Of a stretch of DNA of 40,936 nucleotides, positions 15,922 to 24,303 are shown piece after piece. The notes under the pieces are model-generated. The model was not told the origin of the DNA. It searched no databases and saw only the letters and a program-made list of their open reading frames with translations. The stretch is from Coriobacteriia bacterium (GTDB lineage Bacteria > Actinomycetota > Coriobacteriia > WRKU01 > WQUG01). The stretch spans positions 1 through 40,936 of the forward strand of contig WRFR01000014.1 in NCBI GenBank assembly GCA_009778715.1, read 5' to 3'. The stretch's first letter is position 1. Every line of letters starts with the position of its first letter. The translations under genes were made by a program, and so were the position numbers.

Positions 15922-16790
15922 TTACAATTGACATAGGCAATACGCAAAGCACGTTTGGCGTGTATGCTTCCGATGAACTTCAGGCTACGTGGCGCATCTC
16001 GACGCGCGCAGGCGCGACGCCAGATGAGCTTCTGGTCCTGTTGGGAGCGCTTCTGTCTGCCCGCGCGCTGGCGTTGCCTGATATCAAAGCGGTCTGTTTG
16101 GGCTCGGTAGTTCCTGAGCTGACGCGCGCTTGGATTGGCGCCTGTGCGGCAGCAGAGCTGCCGGTACCGCTTTTGCCTGCTCAGATCGCGCCGCGTGATC
16201 TGGGGTTGACGTCGGCACAAGCTGGTGTCGTGGGTGCTGATCGCCTGGCCAACGCTGTGGCCGCTCGCGCGCGTTATGGCGCGCCAGCGGTCGTAGTGGA
16301 CTTTGGCACAGCGACCAATCTTGACGTCATCGATGGCGAAGGCCACTTCATTGGCGGGCCGATATCAGCGGGGTTGGAACTTTCCGCAGAGGCGCTCTAT
16401 GCGCAGGCTGCACGTCTGGCCGCTGTCGAGTTGGCGGCGCCCAGCCGCATCATCGCCCAGACCACCGAAGACGCCCTGCGCGCCGGACTTGTGGTCGGCG
16501 AAGCAGCCAAAGTTGACGGCCTAGTCATCCGCATCGCCGAGGAGTTGGCCGACAGCAGCGGCCCAGCTGACAGAATGGGGTCAGGCACCGTTTTGTCATT
16601 CGATGACAAAACGGTGCCTGACCCCATTCTGTCAGCTGGACTCCTCACAGGCCTGCCCGTTGTCGCAACGGGAGGGCTTGCTCCCTTGATCGCTCCCCAT
16701 TCCTGGACGATCACCACCTGCGATACGTCCCTTACTCTCGACGGACTGCACCTGCTGGCGCGCGATGCGCTACGTGGCGAGCAGGCTTAG
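15903..16790 (+). CDS. coaX: Type III pantothenate kinase
   Basis: Phosphorylates pantothenate, the first step from pantothenate to coenzyme A, so it uses the product of the panBC genes. The ASKHA-fold motifs are LLTIDIGNTQSTFGVY, GADRLANAVAARARYG, VVVDFGTATNLDVID and GGPISAGLELSAEALYAQAARL, with VVATGGLAPLI near the C-terminus. At 295 aa it is longer than the ~255-aa norm because a perfect palindrome (16563-16639) adds about 25 residues between the helix VIRIAEELAD and the strand VVATGG, probably a surface turn. The ATG at 15903 or at 15915 may be used; neither has a Shine-Dalgarno site. Confidence 0.92.
   Translation: MLPHMLLTIDIGNTQSTFGVYASDELQATWRISTRAGATPDELLVLLGALLSARALALPDIKAVCLGSVVPELTRAWIGACAAAELPVPLLPAQIAPRDLGLTSAQAGVVGADRLANAVAARARYGAPAVVVDFGTATNLDVIDGEGHFIGGPISAGLELSAEALYAQAARLAAVELAAPSRIIAQTTEDALRAGLVVGEAAKVDGLVIRIAEELADSSGPADRMGSGTVLSFDDKTVPDPILSAGLLTGLPVVATGGLAPLIAPHSWTITTCDTSLTLDGLHLLARDALRGEQA
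16563..16639. repeat. In-frame palindromic element, copy 3 (in coaX)
   Basis: Perfect 37-bp arms at 16563-16599 and 16603-16639 around a 3-bp centre (TCG). The core is identical to the panC copy except at the centre and the outer edge (CCAGCTGACAG...). In the coaX frame it encodes ADRMGSGTVLSFDDKTVPDP followed by ILSA. Confidence 0.95.
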
Positions 16791-16804
16791 GGGGGTACGC
16801 GATC

Positions 16805-17485
16805 ATGGCCGAAGACCTTTTCCGCATCGGGCGCAAGCTGGTCAGTCGTGAGAAGATCATGACAGCACTTGATGCGATCCTGCATGAGCGTGCCGATGGC
16901 GCAACCCAACGCGAGGCGGCTCACACTGCCGATGTCCCGCGCACCTTTATCAGCAACCTGGAGACGATCGGCGAGTTGCGCAGTGGCGCGCGGGTCGCGA
17001 TCATTGCGTTCCCGATCGATAATGGCAAAGAGCTGCGGGACCTGGCTGAACGTTCGGGCGTAGAATTCACCCTTGCGTTTTCTCAGGCAGAGCGCGAGCA
17101 CACGGGATCAGAACATCCTGCCGAGCTGTTCAACCGCACGCTGGACACAATTGCTGCTCTCCAGGATTTCGACACAGTCATTGTTTTGGCCAGTGACCGG
17201 CGGATCGAGACGATCCGCCGCATCATCGACGCCGAGCTCATCGGGATCTGCCTGGGCGAGAGCCCGTTGCTTGATGATCAGCACGCTGACCTTGAGGAGC
17301 TCGGGGCGATCCTCAGCGGGTTGGGACGTCCGGGTGATGAGGGTGAACTCTCCACAGAAAACAGCGTTGAAAGCGCGGCCTGGCCCGGCTCCGGGCGACG
17401 CAAGCGCCGTGTGCGTCAACAAGGAAGGCGGACCTTATCCGGGGTCACGCAATTAGTAAGGGAGTGGGACAAATCAAAAAAGTAG
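16805..17485 (+). CDS. Hypothetical HTH-containing regulator-like protein
   Basis: A 226-aa soluble protein I cannot assign to a named family. The N-terminus has a likely helix-turn-helix (ATQREAAHTADVPRTFISNL, about residues 38-57). A central alpha/beta region follows (VAIIAFPIDN, TVIVLASDRR, LIGICLGESP), and the C-terminus is basic and low-complexity (GRRKRRVRQQGRR). ATG with GGGGGG upstream. It overlaps the next gene by 22 bp, so the two are likely co-expressed and functionally linked; similar regulator-plus-quinate-dehydrogenase-like pairs are my recollection, not something the sequence proves. Confidence 0.75.
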   Translation: MAEDLFRIGRKLVSREKIMTALDAILHERADGATQREAAHTADVPRTFISNLETIGELRSGARVAIIAFPIDNGKELRDLAERSGVEFTLAFSQAEREHTGSEHPAELFNRTLDTIAALQDFDTVIVLASDRRIETIRRIIDAELIGICLGESPLLDDQHADLEELGAILSGLGRPGDEGELSTENSVESAAWPGSGRRKRRVRQQGRRTLSGVTQLVREWDKSKK

Positions 17486-18387
17486 TTTCTGCCTCGCTTG
17501 GTTCAAGCAAGCGCGATCACCGTGTGGTGGTCAAGATTAACGGCGTCGATATCGAGGTATCGCGCCAGGGTACCGACGGCGACCTGGATGCGCTCAAAGC
17601 GCTGCTTGTGGCGCTGGACGTCGACGATGAGGTCGCGGCCATCGGCCTGGGGGGTACTGACCTGTTCCTCAATGCCGCCGGGAAAAGCTACTGGCTGCGT
17701 GAGATGAAGCCGCTGGCCAAGCTCGTGACGCGCAAGGCGCTCGTTGATGGGACGGGCCTGAAGGGCGCCGTCGAAGGCGCTACGGCCAATTATATGCAGG
17801 AGGACATGGGTATCGATCTGGCGGGCAAGAAGGTGCTGATCACCTCGGCAGTCGACCGCTGGGGCATCGCGATGGCTTTTGCTGACGCTGGCGCGCAGGT
17901 CTCTTATGCCGACCTGCTCTATGTGCTGGGTATTCCTGCCCTGATCCATAGCCGCCGCATCCTGAAGGGTGCGATCCGGATGCTGGCGCCGATTATCATC
18001 CAGCTGCCCTTTGCCTGGTTGTACCCGGCCGAAAGCGATGAGGATACCGTATCCAAGCGTAGCAAGCGCACCGATCGTTTCTACTATGACAACGACATCA
18101 TCGTTGGTGATTATAAGTATGTGGTGAAGTATATGCCCGACGACTTAAAAGGTACGACCGTTGTGACCAACACCACCACGCCAGCCGATCTCGATCGCCT
18201 CCGTTCCTGTGGGGTCGACCTGCTGGTGACGACTACGCCGCGCCTTGATGGCCGCAGTTTTGGGACCAACGTCATGGAGGCGTTACTGGTTGCCAGCGTT
18301 GGCGCGACTGAGCGCTTGACGCCTGAGCGCTACCTTGAGCTCCTCAAGGAGCTCGACTTTGAGCCTGACGTCACTTATTTGCAGTAG
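17464..18387 (+). CDS. Quinate/shikimate dehydrogenase-like protein
   Basis: A 307-aa protein resembling proteins annotated as quinate 5-dehydrogenase, whose true reaction is not established. The opening KKVVSASLGSSKRDHRVVVK and GLGGTDLFLNAAGKSYWLRE are recognisable; the middle has a Rossmann-like segment LAGKKVLITSAVDRWGIAMA (about 121-140). A hydrophobic patch (ALIHSRRILKGAIRMLAPII) is present but not clearly membrane-spanning. The GTG start lies inside the upstream gene and directly against AAGGGAG, so the exact start is uncertain. No aroE-like catalytic Lys/Asp pair could be confidently placed. Confidence 0.65.
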   Translation: MGQIKKVVSASLGSSKRDHRVVVKINGVDIEVSRQGTDGDLDALKALLVALDVDDEVAAIGLGGTDLFLNAAGKSYWLREMKPLAKLVTRKALVDGTGLKGAVEGATANYMQEDMGIDLAGKKVLITSAVDRWGIAMAFADAGAQVSYADLLYVLGIPALIHSRRILKGAIRMLAPIIIQLPFAWLYPAESDEDTVSKRSKRTDRFYYDNDIIVGDYKYVVKYMPDDLKGTTVVTNTTTPADLDRLRSCGVDLLVTTTPRLDGRSFGTNVMEALLVASVGATERLTPERYLELLKELDFEPDVTYLQ

Positions 18388-18513
18388 CAGCATCAAGCAG
18401 TACTGGCCGGATGCCTACCGTTCTCTTTGCCGATGTTCTTGCGTGAGCAGTGGCGACCATGTTGAATCCGCTTCCCTTCATCCCTCAAGGGCGAGCTGCT
18501 CGCCTCCTGATTA

Positions 18514-18522
18514 TGCTACAAT
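18514..18522 (+). promoter_or_regulatory. Extended -10 promoter for the ccm operon
   Basis: TGCTACAAT is a good extended -10 (TGnTACAAT) about 90 bp upstream of the ccmE ATG. No clear -35 is needed or seen. It lies in the 225-bp gap after 18387, the only long gap before the cytochrome cluster; the rest of that gap shows no gene. Confidence 0.5.
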
Positions 18523-18612
18523 GGTGCCAGTATTTGTTGACCGAAGACGTGCGAGTTTCCGTCCAATCTCACCGAGATTTCGCCGTTTTTTCCACACTGC
18601 GAGGAGTCCTCT

Positions 18613-19290
18613 ATGAACAAGCGCGCACGTAACCGCCTGATCGGCATCACGGCGATTGTTCTGCTATTGCTGGTAGGAGTTTTCTTTCTTGTACTGAACA
18701 AGAGCGCTGCCACGAATCTGACCGTCAAGGAGTTCGCTACCAAGAAAGTGGATGGCAAGCGCATCCAGGTATCGGGCACCGTAGTCAATGGTTCCTGGGA
18801 TAAGCAGACCAACCCCATGAGTTTCAAGATCCGTGATGACGCGGATACGGCGGGTACCGGTCCGACCATCAACATACAATATACTGGCTCGGTCCCCGAT
18901 ACCTTCGGCGATGGGGTCCAGGCTATCATCACTGGTACCTATGTGGCGCAGGGGGACTATGTTAAATCGACTCAGATGACGACTAAATGCCCCAGCAAAT
19001 ACGCAAATGAGACGGACGCCTACACGGTCGAAGCCTTGCTGCAGCGCGCGAGCGCCATGACGGGTATCCCGATCAAGGTGAGCGGGGTGGTCAAGCCGGG
19101 CAGCCTGGGCGCCCCGGGAGCTGACCCACGCTTTGTGCTGCTCAATGCGGCGGGAGCGACCCAGGAGATGCCGGTGCAGTTCTCCAAAGGGTTGCCTGAT
19201 ACTATCAAAGAGAATACGAAAGTAGTGCTTACCGGCAGCCTGGACGCGCAAGGCACGTTCGTTGCTACGGCGGTGGCACTCACCAAATGA
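18613..19290 (+). CDS. ccmE: CcmE-like heme chaperone, CxxxY type, with a second OB-like domain
   Basis: Membrane-anchored outer-face carrier of heme for cytochrome c maturation (System I). A short cytoplasmic end and one helix (residues ~8-28) precede an OB-fold with KRIQVSGTVVNG and the heme site KCPSKY (Cys126, Tyr130), the CxxxY variant in place of HxxxY. A second beta-rich module (about 137-225: IPIKVSGVVKPGS, FVLLNAAG, KVVLTGSLDAQGTFVA) repeats the OB pattern without a heme motif, giving 225 aa against the usual ~150. Start ATG with GAGGAG upstream. First gene of the ccm operon. Confidence 0.82.
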   Translation: MNKRARNRLIGITAIVLLLLVGVFFLVLNKSAATNLTVKEFATKKVDGKRIQVSGTVVNGSWDKQTNPMSFKIRDDADTAGTGPTINIQYTGSVPDTFGDGVQAIITGTYVAQGDYVKSTQMTTKCPSKYANETDAYTVEALLQRASAMTGIPIKVSGVVKPGSLGAPGADPRFVLLNAAGATQEMPVQFSKGLPDTIKENTKVVLTGSLDAQGTFVATAVALTK

Positions 19291-19368
19291 TTACAATAAC
19301 GTTCGAAGTAAAGTGAAGTGAAGGGCTGCGCCACCTCGTCTTGGTAGCGCGCAGAAAGGAATGCAAGT

Positions 19369-21543
19369 ATGCTTTTACTGGGACAGATAGGCCTGTGGGG
19401 CGGAAGCCTCGCTGCTCTTGGCGCAGTCGTGCTTTTCCTGATGGGGCGCAAAGGTGATTCGCTCGCGCTCTCAGCGCGGCGCGGCGGGTATTACGCGACC
19501 TTCCTTGCGTTTTTGCTGTTCACTCTTTCAGTCGTGGTAATCATCGTCGGGTTCTTCACTAAGAACTTCACGATGCAGTATGTGGCGATGAATCATCCAA
19601 CGGGCAATTCATCGCTCATGTGGCTCTTCAATCTCTCCGGACTGTGGGCTGGCAAGGAAGGCTCCCTGCTGCTTTGGGCCTGGATCATCACGATCTTTAC
19701 GGGCTTTATGGCACTCAAGGGCGCTCCCAAGAATGATGACCTTAACGGCATGGCGTTGATGGTGCTTAACCTCATCGTCGTGGTTTTTGGCGCAGTTATG
19801 CTCCTTTCCTCAAAGGGCGCCAATAATCCTTTCATGGCGACCCCACCCGACTATCTGGTCAATGGAGTGTTGCGCGGACCAGCGCTTGCCTGGCGTATGA
19901 GCCCGCCCCTGCAGCACTGGGCGATGATCCTGCATCCACCAGCATTGTTTATTGGCTATGCTGGTTTGTCGGTTCCGCTTGCTTATGCGTTTGGTGCGCT
20001 GCTTGTCGGCGATGGCAGTGATCGCTGGGTGCGCGAATGTGACCGCACGACGATCTTCGCCTGGCTGTTCCTGACGATCGGCATCGGACTGGGCGCCATC
20101 TGGGCCTACACGGTGTTGGGCTGGGGCGGCTTCTGGGGCTGGGATCCGGTCGAGAACGCCTCGATCCTTTCGTGGTTCGTGGGGGTAGCGCTCATTCACA
20201 GCTTCACGATATACCGGCGCAAGGGTAACTTCAAGATATGGACGATGATGCTGACGGCCATTACGTTCGTGATGGTCATTATGGGCACGTGGATCACCCG
20301 TGCCGACATCGTGCAATCGGTTCACGCGTTTGGTGAAGTTGACTTGGTTGCTCGGTGGGTTTTTGCGGTCCTGATGCTCGTTGCATTCTTCGCAATGCTC
20401 ATTGCTGTCATCTATCGGCGCCAGATGCTTCACAACGCCAGCGATTTTGAGTCGCTCACCAGCAAAGAAGCTGGCTACTATTTCAACAACCTCTTCATGG
20501 TCTTGGCTTCGGTCATCGTCGCGGGGATGACGACGGCGCCCGCCTGGCTCAAAACGACCTATGCGACGACCAGCTTCGAGACTATCGCGCACTATATGGG
20601 GATCATCTATATCGCTATCATGGCGGTCTGCCCCTTGCTCAAGTGGGGCAAGACCGGCGGCAAGGCGCTGTGGGATCACATCAAGCTGCCGCTGCTTATT
20701 ACGATCGTGCCGTTTGGGTTGCTGATGTGGAACTGGATCGCCAACTTGCGCCCGGTGTACACCTATATGGTGGCTCAGGCCGAATTCGCGCCAAACTTCA
20801 CGGTCTATGGACCGCGCTGGCTTTATGATGCGACAGCGGTCCTCGGGTTCTTCCTGGCAAGTTTCCTGATCGTAAACACGCTGTTCGTGTTCATCGACGG
20901 TGCGCGGGCACGTAGTAAGGCGACGGGCGACGGTTTTGGTAAGTCGCTCGCTTCGCTCTTCACGAAGGCGCGTACGCAGTCGGGCGGCATGATCGTCCAT
21001 ATCGCGGTCGCGGTCATCGTGATCGGGCTGGTAGGTTCGGTCATGTATGTGCGCCAGGTCAACAAGACCGTGCCTGAGAGCGACAACATGAATTTCACGA
21101 TCGCTGACTACAGCTTTACACTCAAGGACAAGAAGCAGACCCCGGCGGCAAACGGCGATGTGACCTACACGGCCACCTTCGACCTGAAGAAGGGCAGTCA
21201 GGATCTGGGCACGGTCACGCCCTCGGTCACTAACGTTGCGGCAACCGGCCAGCAGACCTCGAACGCGATCATCAAATCCAGCATGCTCAACGACTTATTC
21301 ATCTCGCTTGCTCCCCAGAGGGACGCCGCTACGGGGCAGATCGCCTCGTTGGAGATGGACGTCCGTATCAACCCGTTGATCCGTTTCGTGTGGATCGGCG
21401 TCGGCTTGATGATGGTCGGTACCGTTTTAGCTGACTGGCCTAAGAAGAAGCCGGTCGCTGTGGCGGCTCCGGCTCCCGTTGCTTCCGGCGGCAAGTCCGG
21501 CAAGTCCGGGAGCGGGTCCGGCAACAAGAAGAACCGGAAGTAA
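19369..21543 (+). CDS. ccmF: Cytochrome c maturation protein CcmF (heme lyase core)
   Basis: Large polytopic membrane protein that moves heme from CcmE to apocytochrome. The outer-face tryptophan-rich motif is intact (WGGFWGWDPVENASILSW, about residues 251-268) and WLFNLSGLWAGKEGSLLLWA and HPPALFIGYAGLSVPLAYAF are typical. A soluble domain near 550-690 precedes the last helix. The C-terminus is a Gly/Ser/Lys tail. Length 724 aa is somewhat above the ~650-aa norm. ATG with AAAGGA upstream; a small hairpin (19326-19354) lies between ccmE and ccmF. Confidence 0.93.
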   Translation: MLLLGQIGLWGGSLAALGAVVLFLMGRKGDSLALSARRGGYYATFLAFLLFTLSVVVIIVGFFTKNFTMQYVAMNHPTGNSSLMWLFNLSGLWAGKEGSLLLWAWIITIFTGFMALKGAPKNDDLNGMALMVLNLIVVVFGAVMLLSSKGANNPFMATPPDYLVNGVLRGPALAWRMSPPLQHWAMILHPPALFIGYAGLSVPLAYAFGALLVGDGSDRWVRECDRTTIFAWLFLTIGIGLGAIWAYTVLGWGGFWGWDPVENASILSWFVGVALIHSFTIYRRKGNFKIWTMMLTAITFVMVIMGTWITRADIVQSVHAFGEVDLVARWVFAVLMLVAFFAMLIAVIYRRQMLHNASDFESLTSKEAGYYFNNLFMVLASVIVAGMTTAPAWLKTTYATTSFETIAHYMGIIYIAIMAVCPLLKWGKTGGKALWDHIKLPLLITIVPFGLLMWNWIANLRPVYTYMVAQAEFAPNFTVYGPRWLYDATAVLGFFLASFLIVNTLFVFIDGARARSKATGDGFGKSLASLFTKARTQSGGMIVHIAVAVIVIGLVGSVMYVRQVNKTVPESDNMNFTIADYSFTLKDKKQTPAANGDVTYTATFDLKKGSQDLGTVTPSVTNVAATGQQTSNAIIKSSMLNDLFISLAPQRDAATGQIASLEMDVRINPLIRFVWIGVGLMMVGTVLADWPKKKPVAVAAPAPVASGGKSGKSGSGSGNKKNRK

Positions 21544-21563
21544 GCGCACAGGCGCAGGCAGAT

Positions 21564-22334
21564 ATGCCAGAACAGGCAAAAGGAACAAACGCGCAGGTCC
21601 CTGCCCTTGAGGTACAGGGACTCATCCGTATCTTCGGGGCGCGCAAGGCGCTCGATGGCGTGACCTTTACGCTGCCGCGCGGAGCCTTTCTTTCGATCTT
21701 CGGCCCCAACGGCGCGGGCAAGACCACGCTGCTGCGCGTACTCTCCACCCTGACACCGCCTTCGCAGGGGTCAGGTGGCTTTAAGAACTCCGGCTCCGGC
21801 GCAAGGGTCTTTGGCTACGATGTGGTCAAGGACGCGGTCGAGCTGCGCGAGCGCATCGGCATCATCAGCCACAACCCGCTCTTGTATCCGGATCTTTCCG
21901 CTGACGAGAACCTGCGCTTCTTCGCCGACCTGTATTGTATCAACGATCCGCAGGCTCGCATCGACGAGCTCCTGGAAGCCGTTGAGCTCAAACACCGCCG
22001 CATGGACCTCGTACGCACCTTCAGCCGAGGCATGATCCAGCGCCTGTCGATCGCGCGCGCCCTGCTACCGCATCCCGATATTCTGTTTTTGGACGAACCC
22101 TACAGCGGCCTTGATCCGCATGCGGCCGACATTCTTGACGGCCTCATTGCGAGCGTGCGCGACCAGTACACCTTCGTGATGGTCAGCCATGACCTCGACA
22201 AGGGTCTGGAGCTCTGCAGTCATGCGCTGATACTTGCGCGTGGCAAGGTCGTACTGTTTGAGGAGCGCGACGACATCGATCGTGAGCAGTTCCGGGTGCT
22301 CTATCACCAGACCGTCGGCCTGGGGGTGAGCTGA
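21564..22334 (+). CDS. ccmA: Heme/cytochrome c maturation ABC ATPase CcmA
   Basis: ATPase of the CcmAB(C) transporter that releases heme-loaded CcmE. Shows Walker A GPNGAGKTT (about 51-59), the CcmA-type signature TFSRGMIQRLSIARALL and Walker B ILFLDEPYSGLD, then the switch MVSHDLDKGLELC. Between Walker A and the Q-loop there is a short Gly/Ser-rich insertion (QGSGGFKNSGSGAR) not usual in the family. Length 256 aa. It follows ccmF by 20 bp and is separated from ccmB by 1 bp. Confidence 0.92.
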   Translation: MPEQAKGTNAQVPALEVQGLIRIFGARKALDGVTFTLPRGAFLSIFGPNGAGKTTLLRVLSTLTPPSQGSGGFKNSGSGARVFGYDVVKDAVELRERIGIISHNPLLYPDLSADENLRFFADLYCINDPQARIDELLEAVELKHRRMDLVRTFSRGMIQRLSIARALLPHPDILFLDEPYSGLDPHAADILDGLIASVRDQYTFVMVSHDLDKGLELCSHALILARGKVVLFEERDDIDREQFRVLYHQTVGLGVS

Positions 22335-22335
22335 G

Positions 22336-23190
22336 ATGCCCTACGAGGATAAAGTCCTGACACGTAAGAGCAAAGCTGACAAAGGGTCAGGTGACAGAAT
22401 GGGGTCAGGCACCGTTTTGTCATCAGGTGACAAAACGGTGCCTGACCCCATTCTGTCACCTGACCCTTTGTCAACCCAGCGGCCAAAGATCTCAAGCTGG
22501 CGGCAGTTCAAGGCGATCCTGCGCAAGGACATCGTCATGGAGCTGCGCACCAAGGAGATGATTACTTCGATGGGGCTCTACGCCCTGCTTGTGCTCATCA
22601 TCTACTACGTGGCGCTGTCACAGGCGGGCACGAACTTCGATGTGAGCCGCATCAGCGCGGGGCTGCTGCTGCTGGCGATTGTCTTTACCTCGATGCTCGG
22701 GCTGAACCGCTCGCTTGTTCACGAGCAGGACCAGGGGCAGCTTGACGCCTTGCTGCTGTCGCCGATCGACCGGCCGATCCTGTTTTTGGGCAAGGCGGTG
22801 ACGAACTTCATTTTCCTTGCCATCGTCGAGGTCATCATAACCCCGCTCTTCTACTTCATCTTCATGGGTAACGCCCACACCTCGCAGATGGGACCGCTCT
22901 GGATGGTGGCGCTTGCGCTGTTGCTCGGGTCGATTGGTATCGCGGGCGTGGGAACCTTGCTGGCTACGATGTCGGTCAATACCAAGGGCAAGGATTTCGT
23001 GCTGGCGGTCATCTTCATTCCGCTGATGTTTCCGCTGTTGCTCGCCGTGGTCACGGCGCTTAACGCGGTGATTCTGGGCAATCCGGATGCCACAACCGTG
23101 TTCTGGCGGTTTGCGGGTATCGCTTTCGGGTATGATGTAATCACGATTGCGATCGCTTGGGCGCTCTACGAGTTCATTCTTGGGGTTTAG
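22336..23190 (+). CDS. ccmB: Cytochrome c maturation permease CcmB
   Basis: Membrane subunit of the CcmA ABC complex. The family core begins at about residue 54 (WRQFKAILRKDIVMELRTKE) and contains six helices with VFTSMLGLNRSLVHEQDQGQLDALLLSP-type sequence at about 112-139. Length 284 aa is above the ~220 norm because of an added N-terminal tail of about 50 residues, much of it encoded by the 97-bp palindrome at 22377-22473. The tail is polar and predicted cytoplasmic. The ATG follows ccmA by 1 bp, so coupling is likely. Confidence 0.88.
   Translation: MPYEDKVLTRKSKADKGSGDRMGSGTVLSSGDKTVPDPILSPDPLSTQRPKISSWRQFKAILRKDIVMELRTKEMITSMGLYALLVLIIYYVALSQAGTNFDVSRISAGLLLLAIVFTSMLGLNRSLVHEQDQGQLDALLLSPIDRPILFLGKAVTNFIFLAIVEVIITPLFYFIFMGNAHTSQMGPLWMVALALLLGSIGIAGVGTLLATMSVNTKGKDFVLAVIFIPLMFPLLLAVVTALNAVILGNPDATTVFWRFAGIAFGYDVITIAIAWALYEFILGV
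22377..22473. repeat. In-frame palindromic element, copy 4 (nested, in ccmB)
   Basis: Perfect 46-bp arms at 22377-22422 and 22428-22473 with a 5-bp centre. The arm has two units in tandem: outer TGACAAAGGGTCAGG and inner TGACAGAATGGGGTCAGG plus CACCGTTTTGTCA. The inner unit matches the panC and coaX copies. The peptide is DKGSGDRMGSGTVLSSGDKT followed by VPDPILSPDPLS. The nested symmetry suggests one palindrome inserted into the centre of another, or stepwise growth. Confidence 0.95.
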
Positions 23191-23223
23191 AACTCCGCGC
23201 CGGGCGAGCAAGAAAGGTTGGGT

Positions 23224-24009
23224 ATGAAAACATCCCTGAAATGGGCCGTAGTGTTGGCGGCGCTCGGCGGCATACTGACGACGCTCGCTTTCGTGGGCGC
23301 GTTTACCTATGCGCGCATGCAGACCAACGGCACGGTCAATCTCCCGCCTGCGGTTGCGCGGCAGGTGATCGCGGATAGCAAGAATGGTTTCCCTCTGGCG
23401 CCACCCGCGCAGCAGCCGTCCTCGCCTAACTTGCTTGCGGTCCAGAAGCCCTGGTTCTCGCAGAAGATATTCTTCTTCCATGTGCCGCTCGCGGTAGCCT
23501 CGCTGCTCGTGTTTACGATCGCGGCCATCTTTTCAGTGCTATTTTTGGTCAAACGCAAGAAAAGCTACGACACGCGCTCGCGCATAGCGATGGAGGCCAC
23601 GCTCGTCTTTATCATTGGCACGATGATCTCCGGTGACCTCTGGACACGCGCGTCCTGGGGCGTCTGGTGGGAGTGGGAGCCGCGGCTGACGACCTATGCC
23701 ATCATGACCTTGCTGGTCATCGCGTACTTTGTGCTGCGCAACTCGGTCGAGGACGAGGAGCGACGAGCCGTCTATGCGGCGGTCTTCTCGATCTTTGCGT
23801 GGGTCGACGCCCCCGTGACCTTCCTGATCACGCGGATCCTGCCATCGACTCATCCGACACTCACGGGCTTGGAGACCAGCAACCTGATCCCCTTTATGGT
23901 CGGGATGGCTGGCATGTGTATGCTCGGCTTTGCGATCTATGAGCTGCGGTTTAATGAAGTACACCTCCACGAGCGCCTGGATGCGCTCAAAGATGACCTG
24001 GAAGGGTAG
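23224..24009 (+). CDS. ccmC: Cytochrome c maturation protein CcmC (heme handling)
   Basis: Six-helix membrane protein that loads heme onto CcmE. The tryptophan-rich motif reads WGVWWEWEPRLTTY, against the usual WGTWWVWDARLTS, with Asp replaced by Glu. Heme-ligand-like histidines are seen in IFFFHVPLAVAS and the region LPSTHPTL. I chose ATG 23224, six bases after AGAAAGG; an in-frame TTG at 23218 would overlap that site. An outside segment of about 50 residues follows the first helix. 261 aa. Confidence 0.9.
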   Translation: MKTSLKWAVVLAALGGILTTLAFVGAFTYARMQTNGTVNLPPAVARQVIADSKNGFPLAPPAQQPSSPNLLAVQKPWFSQKIFFFHVPLAVASLLVFTIAAIFSVLFLVKRKKSYDTRSRIAMEATLVFIIGTMISGDLWTRASWGVWWEWEPRLTTYAIMTLLVIAYFVLRNSVEDEERRAVYAAVFSIFAWVDAPVTFLITRILPSTHPTLTGLETSNLIPFMVGMAGMCMLGFAIYELRFNEVHLHERLDALKDDLEG

Positions 24010-24018
24010 GGAGTTCTT

Positions 24019-24273
24019 ATGGTGAATGCGACCAACAGCATGTTGTTCCAACAAGCTTTAAAAGATGCCCCGTACGTGATCGCAGCCTATGCGGTCCTGT
24101 GGCTTGCGCTGGCGGGCTATGTGACCGTGACGCTGCGTCGCCTCGTAAAGCTTGATAAAGAGGTCAAGCTGCTGGAGGACGCGGTGGCGGCGAAGACGAG
24201 CGTAGCAGCACAGGCGGGTGTGGCGCCAAAGGCGGCGGCAGAGCTGGAACCCAGCACATCGGACCAGGCCTAG
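24019..24273 (+). CDS. ccmD: CcmD-like small membrane protein
   Basis: 84 aa with one membrane helix (YVIAAYAVLWLALAGYVTVT, residues 15-34) followed by a basic segment (LRRLVKLDKEVKLLEDAV) and an Ala-rich tail. This is the CcmD pattern (helix then Arg-rich coiled region), and the position right after ccmC fits. CcmD helps release holo-CcmE from CcmABC. ATG 24019 with GGGAG upstream, 9 bp after ccmC. It is so short that the assignment leans on context. Confidence 0.75.
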   Translation: MVNATNSMLFQQALKDAPYVIAAYAVLWLALAGYVTVTLRRLVKLDKEVKLLEDAVAAKTSVAAQAGVAPKAAAELEPSTSDQA

Positions 24274-24303
24274 CGCGGAGAGCTTAGAGCGAGAGGTGCC
24301 ATT

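Noticed and set aside
21757..21790. GGGGTCAGG in ccmA (21767-21775) as a fifth copy of the palindromic family
   Set aside because: The nine-base core and the Gly/Ser-rich extra residues fit a degraded copy, but there is no palindrome beyond a bulged ~9-bp pairing, so it is not counted.
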